Shown here: piece after piece, positions 33,750 to 43,253 of the stretch
Numbering within the stretch: position 1 is the stretch's first letter
How the letters are laid out: each line of letters begins with the position of its first letter
Assembly (NCBI GenBank): GCA_964030475.1
Contig: CAXIPT010000002.1
Coordinates: 2,302,827-2,366,826 of the forward strand
Source of the DNA: Tethya wilhelma
Lineage: Eukaryota > Porifera > Demospongiae > Tethyida > Tethyidae
Direction of reading: 5' to 3'
Length of the DNA stretch: 64,000 bases
Made by a program: the position numbers and the translations under genes
Notes under the pieces: model-generated
The model's database searches: none
Seen by the model: the letters and a program-made list of their open reading frames with translations, nothing else
Told to the model about the DNA's origin: nothing

Positions 33750-35655
33750 ATTGCCTAGCAACCAGTTAAAGTTTTTATAGGCTAATTGCTGGTTACTGGC
33801 CTGGTGAAGGTGACAATAGTCGTAAGTATAGACTAAGGGTCACAGGGGGTCAATGGCAAACAAAATAGTTGCATACCCTTAAGTGTGTGGCACTCGACCA
33901 TGCATCAAGTGCCCCCCACTAAGAATCTTGCAACTATAATATTATACAGGCAGTGCAATCTCGCAAGTAAATTGTGAACTGAAGGCAATACAAACTGTTT
34001 ATAAACTCTAGTGAAAAGAAAGCTAAGACCTTTAAAGCCTCCTTAAGCAGTTTTCTTCTTGTGTTCACCAAGATCACTACTTGTCAAAAAGCTTTTAGAG
34101 TATTAGTCTATACTTACGACAGTGAAGAGGTTTTCATCCTGCACTATGATGGACACTCTGCTCCACTCAAACTGACGAATGATGCCAAAGAATCCAAACG
34201 CCAAGTTTGCACCAGAGCCTAGCAACTGGAAGTGGTAGGGAAACCTTTTTCGATTAGACAACTCAGGAGAGGACGAGATATGAGAGATCTAAACATTGAA
34301 AAAAAAACAAACTATGGTTAAATTGTGAAAAAAAAATAGTAATATAGATACATGAATATTTTTGAAATATTGCAATAGTTAACCATTGCACTGTTAATGT
34401 TTAGCCACTAGAAGGTTATTTATTTCAAACCCATTGGGTTTATATGAATACTGAATATATGTCTTGAGACAATGTTATGCATATATCATTGGCTACCAGC
34501 TAGGCATACAATAAAGAAATATGCAGGCTTGAAAATGACACCAATTTTTGCTGATCCCATTTGTTGGCTGTTGTATAAGCTTACATGTGACATAAATTGA
34601 ATTACCTGTGTGACATTGTAGAATCGTGAAACCTCAGCAGTGGGTTCCGTGGCAACTGAACAGCCTGAGCCAAGAATACTAATCTTGGTTGGAGGATAGA
34701 AGAGCTGAGTTGTGAGAGCTTCGAGCGATGTGACTCTGGAACACTAAAGATTGTGAAAACAAAAGAGAATATAGGAGAAAGTTAAAAGAAGTTTTCATGC
34801 AGAGAATTTTGATGATTAATTTTTGGATGTTTATAATAATTCTGCTAGAAAAAGTCCTTTTCCCCCCACTGCTGAAAATCAACAGTATGGAACTTAGAAG
34901 GAGGCTACAAAGTGCTCATTCAAATAGCACTCATGCAGCTACAAAGCTAGTCAATGTGTTCATGCTTGGTCGATTGATCCATGGATGCGATTGAGTGATC
35001 TGCAGATTTGCGAACATGCTCCTCTAAATAAACCAAGGCATATTTGGATGGGCATACATTATGTTACAGCTAAAAAGGTTGATTGCATACAAGGTCAAAA
35101 ACATGCTATGCACAATCAAAACAGTAAGCTGTGAATAATGTAACCTACTTCCAATTAAATAATCATCACACATAACAATATAAATTTGCAATTGTAAGCA
35201 TATTATAATCTCAGTGACTATAAGCTTATCATGCACACACACTGAGACACAACATAAAAACACATAGTTCGTTACATTGCACTAGCATATATATATAGGC
35301 AGCTCATGCAGCTTACATTTGAGTCAGTGAGTGTGTAGTGTAGTTTGTAGCCTGGTAGCAGATCAGGATCAGCATTGATCTGGTCCAGAGCTATCTGTAC
35401 ACCAGGTACCGATCCACTACTGTCATAGTCTCCTCCAAAGGACACTATGAGTCCAACATAGAGAGGGCAGGTGCTGTTCGGCTGAGGAGAGCAGCTTTGT
35501 TGATCTTGAGAGAGATCCACAGGAGGGTAGACTTGAATGTAGGGGCCAGAGTTGAGCTGGGAGTTGTTGGGGGAGCCCAACTGAGCTGCTCCAATTTGGA
35601 AGCTTGAGGTAGTGCTCAAGAAAAGAAGTGCTAAGCTAGCTAAACACGAAGCCAT
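25968..35655 (-). CDS. GABA-B-like class C GPCR, receptor C, complete
   Basis: Seventeen exons: 35317-35655, 34606-34743, 34118-34288, 33536-33643, 33098-33163, 32131-32358, 31312-31447, 30994-31160, 30519-30597, 30068-30181, 29365-29512, 28916-29042, 28026-28136, 27579-27731, 26855-27178, 26458-26604, 25968-26102. They sum to 2691 bases: 896 codons plus a TAA stop, in frame. Exon 1 has a signal peptide (LASLALLFLSTTSSFQIGAA); exons 1-10 form the Venus-flytrap domain (GSGCSVATE, ISSSPELSNRKRFP, QDENLFTV); exons 11-15 form seven helices (first SIALTVLFILLAVAGIVFAI); exons 16-17 are a Ser/Thr-rich tail without an evident coiled coil. There is no cysteine-rich linker domain, which points to GABA-B rather than mGlu or calcium-sensing receptors. 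Predicted to couple to G proteins at the plasma membrane; ligand unknown. Introns hold several inverted-repeat elements and two N gaps. Confidence 0.93.
28729..28895. repeat. Inverted repeat in receptor C intron 12
   Basis: Left arm GGTAGGACACAATTGACCTT followed by GCGATAGTTCACTTA, right arm TAGGTGAACTATTGCACAAA followed by CATGTCCTACACC. A MITE-like hairpin of about 165 bases. Confidence 0.65.
29588..29724. repeat. Short inverted repeat in receptor C intron 10
   Basis: Ends GGAGGTACGACATGTGAGTG and CACTTGCGTGTCGCACCTCC are imperfect inverted copies around about 100 bases. It lies just outside exon 11. No ORF. Confidence 0.65.
30599..30691. repeat. GT microsatellite at receptor C exon 9 acceptor
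   Basis: The repeat starts 2 bases from the first base of exon 9 (30597); on the coding strand the tract is CACACACACAG, so the microsatellite itself supplies the AG. It contains an N at 30612, so its length is uncertain. Confidence 0.85.
30908..31011. repeat. Local duplication of an exon 8 donor segment
   Basis: GTTCAAAACCCTACAGTGAT plus TCCT occurs at about 30909-30932 and again at 30980-31003, separated by a CG/GT repeat. The second occurrence includes the end of receptor C exon 8 and its donor (exon end 30994); the first is a non-functional copy inside intron 8. Confidence 0.75.
31540..31785. mobile_element. R4 inverted-repeat element in receptor C intron 6
   Basis: Begins AAAGTCCATCTGGTTTGAGA and ends near TTAAAACCAGATGGATTTC. 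It shares its internal sequence with 20377-20619. No ORF. Confidence 0.8.
31909..31976. repeat. R1 hairpin, 68 bases
   Basis: GCCTCGTACCCAGGCTCTCC pairs with GGAGAGAGCCTGGGTACGAG around a short loop, flanked by TA on both sides. Same family as 55072-55133, 45772-45888 and the ends of 39419-40409. Confidence 0.85.
32373..32599. mobile_element. R2 MITE-like element abutting exon 6 of receptor C
   Basis: Ends TACCGTATAGCGCGGGTAA and TTTACCCGCTATACGGTA are inverted. The left end is only 14 bases from the first base of exon 6 (32358), so the element makes up nearly all of the region where the branch point and polypyrimidine tract should be. Confidence 0.8.
32818..32985. repeat. Nested hairpin, R1-like
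   Basis: Core arms GTAGGCCTGGTAAAACTTAT (32854) and ATAAGTTTTACCAGGCCTAC (32938) are perfect inverted copies. Outer arms are a looser CCTTGTACC / GGTACGAGGC pair. It lies in receptor C intron 5. Confidence 0.7.
33225..33437. mobile_element. R2 MITE-like element in receptor C intron 4
   Basis: Ends TACCTTATAGTGGGAAATTT and AAATTTCCCGCTATGATACG are inverted, with GGGGGAAAATTTTTG and TTTTCCCC inside. It is clearly related to 14371-14576, partly inverted with respect to it. Confidence 0.8.
33662..33710. other. Sized gap of 49 Ns inside a GT repeat
   Basis: The only multi-N gap with flanking GT repeat on both sides in receptor C intron 3. The true length of the microsatellite is unknown. Confidence 0.95.
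33747..33945. repeat. Microsatellite-linked dispersed repeat
   Basis: Contains TTGCCTAGCAACCAGTTAAA, CTAATTGCTGGTTACTGG and GTCACAGGGGGTCAATG. The same order of motifs follows GT repeats at 51095-51232 and, more decayed, at 30700-30800, which suggests an element that carries or seeds the GT tract. Confidence 0.65.
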
Positions 35656-35766
35656 GATGAATCTGTAATTGCGAGTGGCCTGGAGCGTTTGACTCAGCAG
35701 CTAAATAGCTGCAGTCTGGGAGACCCGCCCATCACGCATAGCGGATGTACGTACGTAAATTCGTGC

Positions 35767-35774
35767 TGACGTCA
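35767..35774. promoter_or_regulatory. CRE-like TGACGTCA upstream of receptor C
   Basis: A perfect palindromic cAMP-response element, 112 bases upstream of the receptor C ATG. In animals this octamer binds CREB/ATF factors. Function here is inferred from motif and position only. Confidence 0.4.
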
Positions 35775-36013
35775 GCAATAATTAACAGCATTTCTTTTCT
35801 TCTTTCTTGTTTCCTCTGTCTATTTTCAGGAGAAAGAAAAAGCAACATTTGTTCAGGTCTTAGGTGCTAGGGATCACACTGAGAAATACACATTAATGAA
35901 AATATGGGAATAGAGAAACAGTTATCAAAGAAGACCCACGTAGCTTGAACTCTGTTCAATATAGTATATATAACTACTGTATCACCACAGTATGTGTTGT
36001 GTAGAGAAATACA

Positions 36014-36606
36014 CTACATAGAGGAAGATTGAAATATTGGTTGAAGCTGCTGAGTCAGTATATCTATCTCACTTTGAAGGGATCTCATCTGCATAAAAAT
36101 AGAAAGAAAAAAGATGGTGCCAAGAATTTTTAATCACTTCAGTTTGCTCACCTCTTCTTGTTTCTTAAGTTCTTTGGTTCTCACGACAGATGTACGATAT
36201 TTCTCATTACTCCTTTAAATAGAACATAAAAGGTTACAAAATTTAATACAGCAAGCCTTCATTGTCTATCTGTAACACAATCCCATACAAAATGAAATAC
36301 TTGCTATCCACCCATTGACCTAACCCTCAAAAGCACAGTTGCATAACCCTATACATGAGTATTGTATTTATTATACACATGTACATATATAAACTCTGGC
36401 CAGGTACATACTTTCTTAAGCTGGTGAAGACTTGTGACATTTCCTTGTGCAACACTTTCTGTTTGCACTTCTCCTGAAGGGAAAAAACATGTTTTTCTTT
36501 CATGCATATTAATAACTTTAATGAACAGTGACAACCACTCATGTATCCCATTGCTCACCTGTTTGCATCGCTTTACAAGTGATTGAACTTTATGAGCTTC
36601 TTTTAT
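36014..36606 (-). CDS. Coiled-coil 3' exons, possibly of the death-fold gene
   Basis: Four short minus-strand exons: 36559-36606, 36412-36473, 36152-36212 and 36014-36088 with a TAG stop. Phases agree (62 plus 61 bases restore the frame). They encode a charged helical stretch: IKEAHKVQSLVKRCKQ, EKCKQKVLHKEMSQVFTSLR, SNEKYRTSVVRTKELKKQEE, MRSLQSEIDILTQQLQ. They lie downstream of, and on the same strand as, the death-fold exons at 37109-39253, but an N at 36994 separates the two sets, so membership of one gene is plausible and not shown. The stop codon is 359 bases from the receptor C start. Confidence 0.6.
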
Positions 36607-36663
36607 CTATAATCACATGTGTAAGTTTCTATAATAATGTCAGTTTCCCTTTAGCTATCTTGA

Positions 36664-36836
36664 TACCGTATAGCGGGAAAGTTTCACGGGGTACTAACAA
36701 ACTTCTCAGTAACGTATATTTGTATAGACTTGCATATGGAGCTCATCCGCGAAAGTTAAACCGCAAAAGTGTTTGACATTTTATTAGGAGACATCTGTGA
36801 AAGTTTGACACCATGAAACTTTCCCACTGTACAGTA
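36664..36836. mobile_element. R2-type element
   Basis: Starts TACCGTATAGCGGGAAAGTT and ends GAAACTTTCCCACTGTACAG. A related but shorter version of the R2 family, in an intron or spacer just upstream of the coiled-coil exons. Confidence 0.7.
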
Positions 36837-37108
36837 CGTCTCAACCGGTTAACCACACTCATGCCTTTATTCATGGTAAATACTTCGTAGTTTGTCATTC
36901 AACCATGAGAAATTCTCTCTCCCCCTCCCAGCAATATGAAATTCATTGTGACTGAATTACACATACTGTGTGCAGTGTAGAGCACTTTGTATGNTGTGTG
37001 TGTATTCACTACACACACACAGTGTTATGCATGATTGCATGATGTGTGCATGTGTGTCCCTGTGTCACTGAATACACTTCAATTAGTGTACGTGTGTGTC
37101 AAGCTCAC

Positions 37109-39253
37109 CTCTGTAGTAATCTTTTAGAATCACTTTCAATGCTTTATACTCCTTCACCATATAAAGTCCCCAGGCTATAGTCTTCCAAGAGGGGCAGGGG
37201 TGGTCATCAAGAAAGAGCTGTAGGAGAGCCTTTTTTTTCTTGGAGAAATCGCGGGGATGCTGTATCATCACGTCCCTTATCTTTTTGCCTGGTATGTCGA
37301 GGTAGTCTAAGAGATTCACTGATTCTAGTCCCCTTTCACTCGATAAGTATGACAGTCCCAATGGGTTATCCCAGTGATAGTAAGAGACCTGTTTCAAAGC
37401 TTCAGTGAGGTTGCTTAGAGTGAGGGTGGGCTCTAAAGTAAAATTAATATCAAGCTATAAGTAATGGATCCGAAATTAACATGTGAAACAAAAGCAGATT
37501 GGTACATGCATGTGTGTGTGCAAGCTATACAAAAGCATGTATGTGTTAAAATTTAAATCCAAGGAAAAACATTCATGCATTAAACTTTGGGTACAAGGCT
37601 AATACTAGGCCCTCCCGATTCTTAGTGTGTAACACTAAAAGAGGCGGGCGTGGCTTGGTATGAGGCTATGTGAAAGTTGTGAATAAGTTAAATTTGCGGT
37701 TTTATGTGGATTAAATGCATAATCACAGCCATGTCAGTCAATAAAAACCATCAGTAAGCCCCATTTACACGCACACAAATCCGTAGTGTCATAGTTCCCC
37801 TGCTATATTATCTATGGTAGTGTTTATACACAAGTTGCCTTGAGTTCATGTGCATAAAAGGACGCATGTGTATGGCAATGGAGCTATACATACCTGGTGC
37901 TATCCGTAGGTATTGTTTCACTTGCTCCAGAATACTTGTTTCCTCATAATAGTACAGCCTCCCTGCTAGGTGAGTGAAGTCGACAGCATAGGGAGTATAT
38001 TTCAGGTACCAGGAAACGTATGATCGTTTCTTTTCCTCTTCCGTTGTACACTGTTGTCGTATCTCTTCTCTTTTCCTGTGAGGTATTTCAAGGCAGGCTT
38101 CCAGTCTGCCCACAGTAAGATTGTTCAACAGTGACATCAGAGTATCAACATTCAAATTGGGGTCTGTGAAGAGCAAAGATATGATGGATGAGCTATAACT
38201 ATACACTTTCAACATGTACATGGTATATTGACAGAAAATCACATAATATATAAAAACACAATTGAATTTGTATACCAGTCAATGGTTCAGAGAAACTGTA
38301 TATCTGTTGAGACACCATTAGTTCGGACGTATGTGCACTCAGTCTGTATATGAGCCATCTCCAAGAGGCATAAGGACAAAAATAGAGCCAAAACGAGACT
38401 CTTTCTGATAGAGCACTACCAATAGAGCCATGTTTAATCGGCAAGATGCCTCCTTTTTGTGAAAGTAAGTCACACTGAATGAACTCTATATCCCTGCGAT
38501 CAGGTTTTCTCTGTGACATTTGAGGCAGTAATATGCTAACTACATTGCCAGTAGTGAGGTAGGCACCTGCATGTGTGTACATATTATACAGTGTAGAGAG
38601 ATTAAGTGCATGAACAGATGCTGCATGAGAGATAAGACCTGCATGTCAATACTTATCATCAATTATTAGATTCTAGTGCGCAGATGCCCTTTTTTTCCAT
38701 CCCGGACATCTGGCGTGCAAGACTAATTAAAAGTCCATCTGGTTAGTGAATGCCGGTAGAAAAAATTGAATAATATCCAACCGATTTCAAAATTTTAAGC
38801 ACGCATATTGGAAAGCACTCGTTCTCCCCGTCAAAGTCTAGTGGTTGCTTTTCAGTCCAGCTTCCTACGCCTTACCAGTCAAGAGTTAGCTATTTTGCCC
38901 CATATGAAAAGTACTGCACTAGAGTCTATTAAATCTCAATTTATTTCACTTCCCAGTGGCGGCATTCTCAAAGTTAAACCAAATGGACTTTAGGCTATAA
39001 TTTATTGAAATTTCACAGTGACATGTCAATGCAGCACAATTTGCCTTTAGCTATACTAGCTGATATTCATACCAGTTGCTTTTGTCTTCTTCACTACTTC
39101 TACTAGGCCAGTGGCTTGGCCCACATCCGCGGACTGCTGTACTGGTTCAACACGAGCTGGGTCGAGGTTGGTAGCTCTAGAACTGGTAGGAGCAGGCTTT
39201 GAAGGCTCTTGACTCATCATCGTTATAGCTATGTCATGGCCGCCCTCTGACAT
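37109..39253 (-). CDS. Death-fold domain protein, 5' exons
   Basis: Four minus-strand exons: 39073-39253 (ATG at 39253), 38276-38566, 37894-38163 and 37109-37432, each starting and ending in phase 1 after exon 1. Exon 1 is low-complexity. Exon 2 encodes about 97 residues (GNVVSILLPQMSQRKPDRRD) with several W and Y; I do not recognise the domain. Exons 3 and 4 are each a helical module of about 90-108 residues. Exon 4 ends PSWKTIAWGLYMVKEYKALK then VILKDYYRG, like the last helices of a death domain; exon 3 (TVGRLEACLEIP...) may be a second death-fold module. Such adaptors work in apoptosis or innate signalling, but the partner is unknown. The 3' end may be the coiled-coil exons at 36014-36606. 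An R4 element lies in intron 1. Confidence 0.7.
38730..38992. mobile_element. R4 inverted-repeat element in death-fold gene intron
   Basis: Begins AAGTCCATCTGGTTAGTGAA and ends near AACCAAATGGACTTTA. It is inverted in its internal part relative to the copies at 20.4 and 31.5 kb. Confidence 0.75.
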
Positions 39254-39418
39254 GGAAGTGGCTTATCGCTCCAGCACCGTGGCTCTCAGGCTCCTCAGTT
39301 CAAGCCGCCTTCAACTGGAGTGAAGTATGAAATTTTGAAATCGATGAGTATTTAGAGATGAGATGGGGCACAATTAAATTAAAATTAATGTGCATTTTAA
39401 AGATTGACATCTGTATTA

Positions 39419-40409
39419 GCCTCGTTCCCAGGCTCCCTCCCACCGGAAATTATGGAAGTGCGCAAAGAAAGAGAGAGCCTGGTATCTAAAATCACGTGTA
39501 TGACGTCAATTGTTGCTAAAGAATAAATGCGTGGGTGCAGCGGTTAGAATTATGACGTCAAACTCTTGGTTCTGCGCACAGAAGCAATATTCGCGATCGC
39601 TGAGCGCTACGAGCAGCTACAAAGTTGTAAAGAAAGCTAGTCGCTAGTAGTATATTGTCTATCAATAGTCTATGGTTACAGTGTATAACTTACTGATGCT
39701 CTACACTACCAATACTTGGTAGGAAATCAGCTCGCGCGAGTATTCTGCCATTCAAGTTGCCAGGTCGGCTAATTTTGGACAGTTTGATGCAGACTCAAGC
39801 CATAGACAGCCTAATAATACTCTTTCTAACACCCATTTGCTGTTTCTGTTACAAATACACAATCTACCGTTTGTTTTCCACTGTTGAACTCAGTTGAACT
39901 CCAATTTAAAGCGTGGGCAGGCTAAGATATCAATAGAGGTTATGCACGGGGCGTGGTCCAAGACCGGAAGCCGCCATGTTTGAGGGCATTTTGGCAGCTG
40001 CCACGTTATTTTCTCCGTATCATATTTTGCTCTGCTGAGCTGAAGCAACGGTGAATATCTGCTAGTTTTTCAAGATCTTTAACTAAAATACAGCTTCTCT
40101 TTATGCCATCTAACTGTTGATCGAGCACCAAGGTGAGCAAATAAGACAAAAAAGCATGCTGCAAAAGTCGCCGTTTTGTACTACTGACATACGGCGCGTG
40201 GTCAACTTGCCCTCAAACATGGCGGATTGCCTCCGTTGCTAAGGGACACGCCCCTAGTTTTACTCCTGGTGCATAACCTCTATCGCCATGCCCACGCACA
40301 CTAATCACCCTTCTACCACCCTTCTACCCCACGTGATTTTAGATACCAGGCTCCCTCTTTCTTTGCGCACTTCCATAATTTCCGGTGGGAGGGAGCCTGG
40401 GAACGAGGC
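39419..40409. mobile_element. Large R1-ended palindromic element, 991 bases
   Basis: About 80-base terminal inverted repeats: GCCTCGTTCCCAGGCTCCCT at the left and AGGGAGCCTGGGAACGAGGC at the right, each flanked by TA (target-site duplication). A second, inner inverted repeat pairs 39911-39990 with about 40210-40303 (GCGTGGGCAGGC ... CATAACCTCTAT; both arms carry a CCGCCATGTTTGAGG-like motif). GC content is higher than in the surroundings and there are two TGACGTCA sites. No transposase ORF. The element lies 165 bases upstream of the death-fold ATG, so it could also affect that promoter. Confidence 0.8.
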
Positions 40410-40475
40410 TACATCTGTATATAGACACAGCAGAGCAAAAAATTAATCATTAAATAATAATTACTATTAACTTCG

Positions 40476-40476
40476 N
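40476..40476. other. Assembly join (single N)
   Basis: Marks the left end of the contig that begins with the duplicated 2777-base block; the sequence to its left belongs to the death-fold/receptor contigs. Confidence 0.8.
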
Positions 40477-43253
40477 CCCACTTCCCTCCCTCTTTACTTT
40501 TTTTTCTGGGAGAAACTCTGGGTAGAGACCATGAATTACAAAACAACAGTTCTTTTGTTTCTTTCAAGGCATTCTCTCATCTCATAAGCTTGATAATTTG
40601 CACATGTACAGTAAGTGCTCAATGAAAGCATGATTATAAAAACTAGGTTGTACTATTAGTTAAATTTTCCGTCCTACAGGCCTCCATCTAATGGACAACT
40701 GATGACTAAAGATGAAATAAAGTTCAAGTTCAGTTGAATCAACCAAGAGACAATTAAGTCATTGAATTTTGAGCTCCTCTAATTCACACTGATTCAGAAT
40801 TTGATGGCATGTATGCAAGGGCATTGGTACGAACCATCAATTTCAACACGACAGTTATTTTGTTTCTTTCAAGGCATTCTCATATCCCATAAGTTTGATA
40901 ATTTGCACATGTACAGTAAGTGCTCAATGAAAGCACACGTACGTATTTTGTTACAAAACTACTTACAGAACATGTAAATCGCACATGCAGAGATACACCC
41001 AACAAACAGCAGTGTACAACAGACACTGTAACATATCCTGTATGACTCCAGGAAATGAAGCTTACAGCTACCACAGGCAGTGAACTATGCTCAAGTATGG
41101 AATATTATCTAATGCTTGAATACTTCCCAATTGCAAGGGAGAGTAACAGTTAGTACCACTTTCCAACTAACAGCTGAGGATGTAAGATCACAGAGACTAA
41201 GGACAAATAAAGTCAATGGGATACATTTTCTTAGCAATTGAACAATTCCCTCCATGAAAATTAATTGAATATACATGTCAACTAAACCACATTGCCCATA
41301 AACTCCATAAACCACACTGACTAACACAGCCAAAGGTACCATATAGTGGGAATTTTTCGTGGGGAAAATTTGTAGGTTTTTGTCTTGAATAGAAATTTGG
41401 GGGGAAATTTTTCGTGGATTGCATCTCAACATTACGTGAGACCTCATAGCTTACAAATTTCGTGGGGGAAAATTTTCGCGGAAAGCTGCCAAACCGCGAA
41501 ATTCGTAAAAATTTCTCCCACAAAATTTCCCACTATACCGTAAAGCATAATTATGATTATCCAATGGTCAATCTGGTAACTGACAGTCCTATCTCTCAAT
41601 GCCCATATAATTTCCTAACTAAGATGGGCAGTGATCACACAATCTCAACTATAGTTTGTGTAACTAGCCAAACTGTACATACCAGATCAAACCACACTCA
41701 GTCTGGTCTACATCATCCTTAGGAAATATCTATAGGCAGTTAACGGAAGTTGAACCCAAGGTTACCATATATCACTCTACCACTGAGCTCAACCACTTGT
41801 ATGAGAGTATGAGTGACACTTAGTTCTTTCTTATGTACCACCATGTGATAAAATCCTTGCATGTACATAGGTATGTAGTAAAATAAAAATGTGTTTAGTA
41901 GATTAACGAGTGGACTAACCATTTGCTTCATTTCTTTCAACTGTTCTTGCAGACTCTCTCTTTCTCTCTGCACCTACAGACAGAGATGGGCAAGACATGA
42001 TGTACTATATAAGAAGAGCTACCTAAATTCTGTCGCAAAGCTGGAGAGTAGAAAGTAGTCTCGTACTCAGGCTAGTTAGGTAGTTTCACACAGATTATTA
42101 CCAATAATTTTTTTAGAAGGCAACAAACTGTCTACAGATGTAAACTATATGGTAGCATACAGTAAAACAAAAAAAAAATCCATACAACTCAGGTTTGTGA
42201 TATTAAGTTCATTCCAAGCTCTGAGACAAGGTGTGTACACCCCATGATGATCAAAACAAGCATCAAAGGTGTTAGTAAACATGTGTACCTCTTCTTTGAA
42301 GGCTTTGAGACTGGCCTCTGCATCTTTCTTTTCTCCCTCCAACTACAGAGAAAGATGAGTAATTTCTCAATACCATGCAGGCATAACAAGACACTGCAGA
42401 TTAGTACATACGTCATCTCCAAAAAAAACTATGAAGAACGATTAAAACAAGACATTTTTTGTATCATTTTGGAAGATTCAACAAAAATATTTTTGTTCTA
42501 CTGACATACAATACGAGACAGTACTTTACACTGCATGCTGTGTGGTTTATGGACAGGGAAAATAGAGATGATGATTGGATACAGCTGACCATAAATGTTG
42601 CATGTACCTCTGCGACTCTCTGTTGTGATTCTTTTAACTTGGAGTTGATCTTCTGACCTGCAGCAGATGCCTCTCCTTCACTGCCTTGGATATGTTGCTG
42701 CAATAGTGAACACACAATAACATGGCCATGAAATCAATGTACACAGTTGTACAGTTTACACACAGAGCAGAGTAGTCAGCTAGCAAAACCAAAACTCAAA
42801 AAAATTTACCCCTATTCATACAAGAATTTTCAAGGTGGGTCCCTGAAGAAGCCAACAAGCCAACAAGCCAACAGGGCTACGAAACCCATACACAAGTTAT
42901 TGTACATTGTACATTCCAAAGTATTTAACACTTGATCCTTTGCAAATAGTTTTGATGACCATTACCAACTAAACCACAACCTACATTTTTGAGGTTCCTA
43001 TTTACTAACATGTAAAACCTCAAAATTGGACACTCTTAATAACATTAACTATTAAAAACCACTAACACTACTTGGAATTATAGAAAAACATCAATTTTGT
43101 GGATTGCCAGTGATTCATAAACACAAGATGAACGTACAAAGATGCACTGTGTATGTTAGTTTTCTTTAACCAAGAATCAAAACCACATGATTTCATCACA
43201 ACTAAAAAATACTGTAAAATTACTCGATACCAAACAGCTCATTTTTGTAGCAA
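40477..43253. repeat. Exact 2777-base duplicate, copy 2 (contig-end overlap)
   Basis: Identical to 13511-16287 over every line compared. This copy is continuous with the rest of the scaffold gene on its right, so it is more likely the correct placement. It includes exons E9-E11, the R2 element at 41337-41542 and the tRNA-like relic at 41742-41800. Confidence 0.9.

Noticed and set aside
34797..34994. Plus-strand 65-codon ORF
   Set aside because: Lies across receptor C intron 1 with no homology or splice support.
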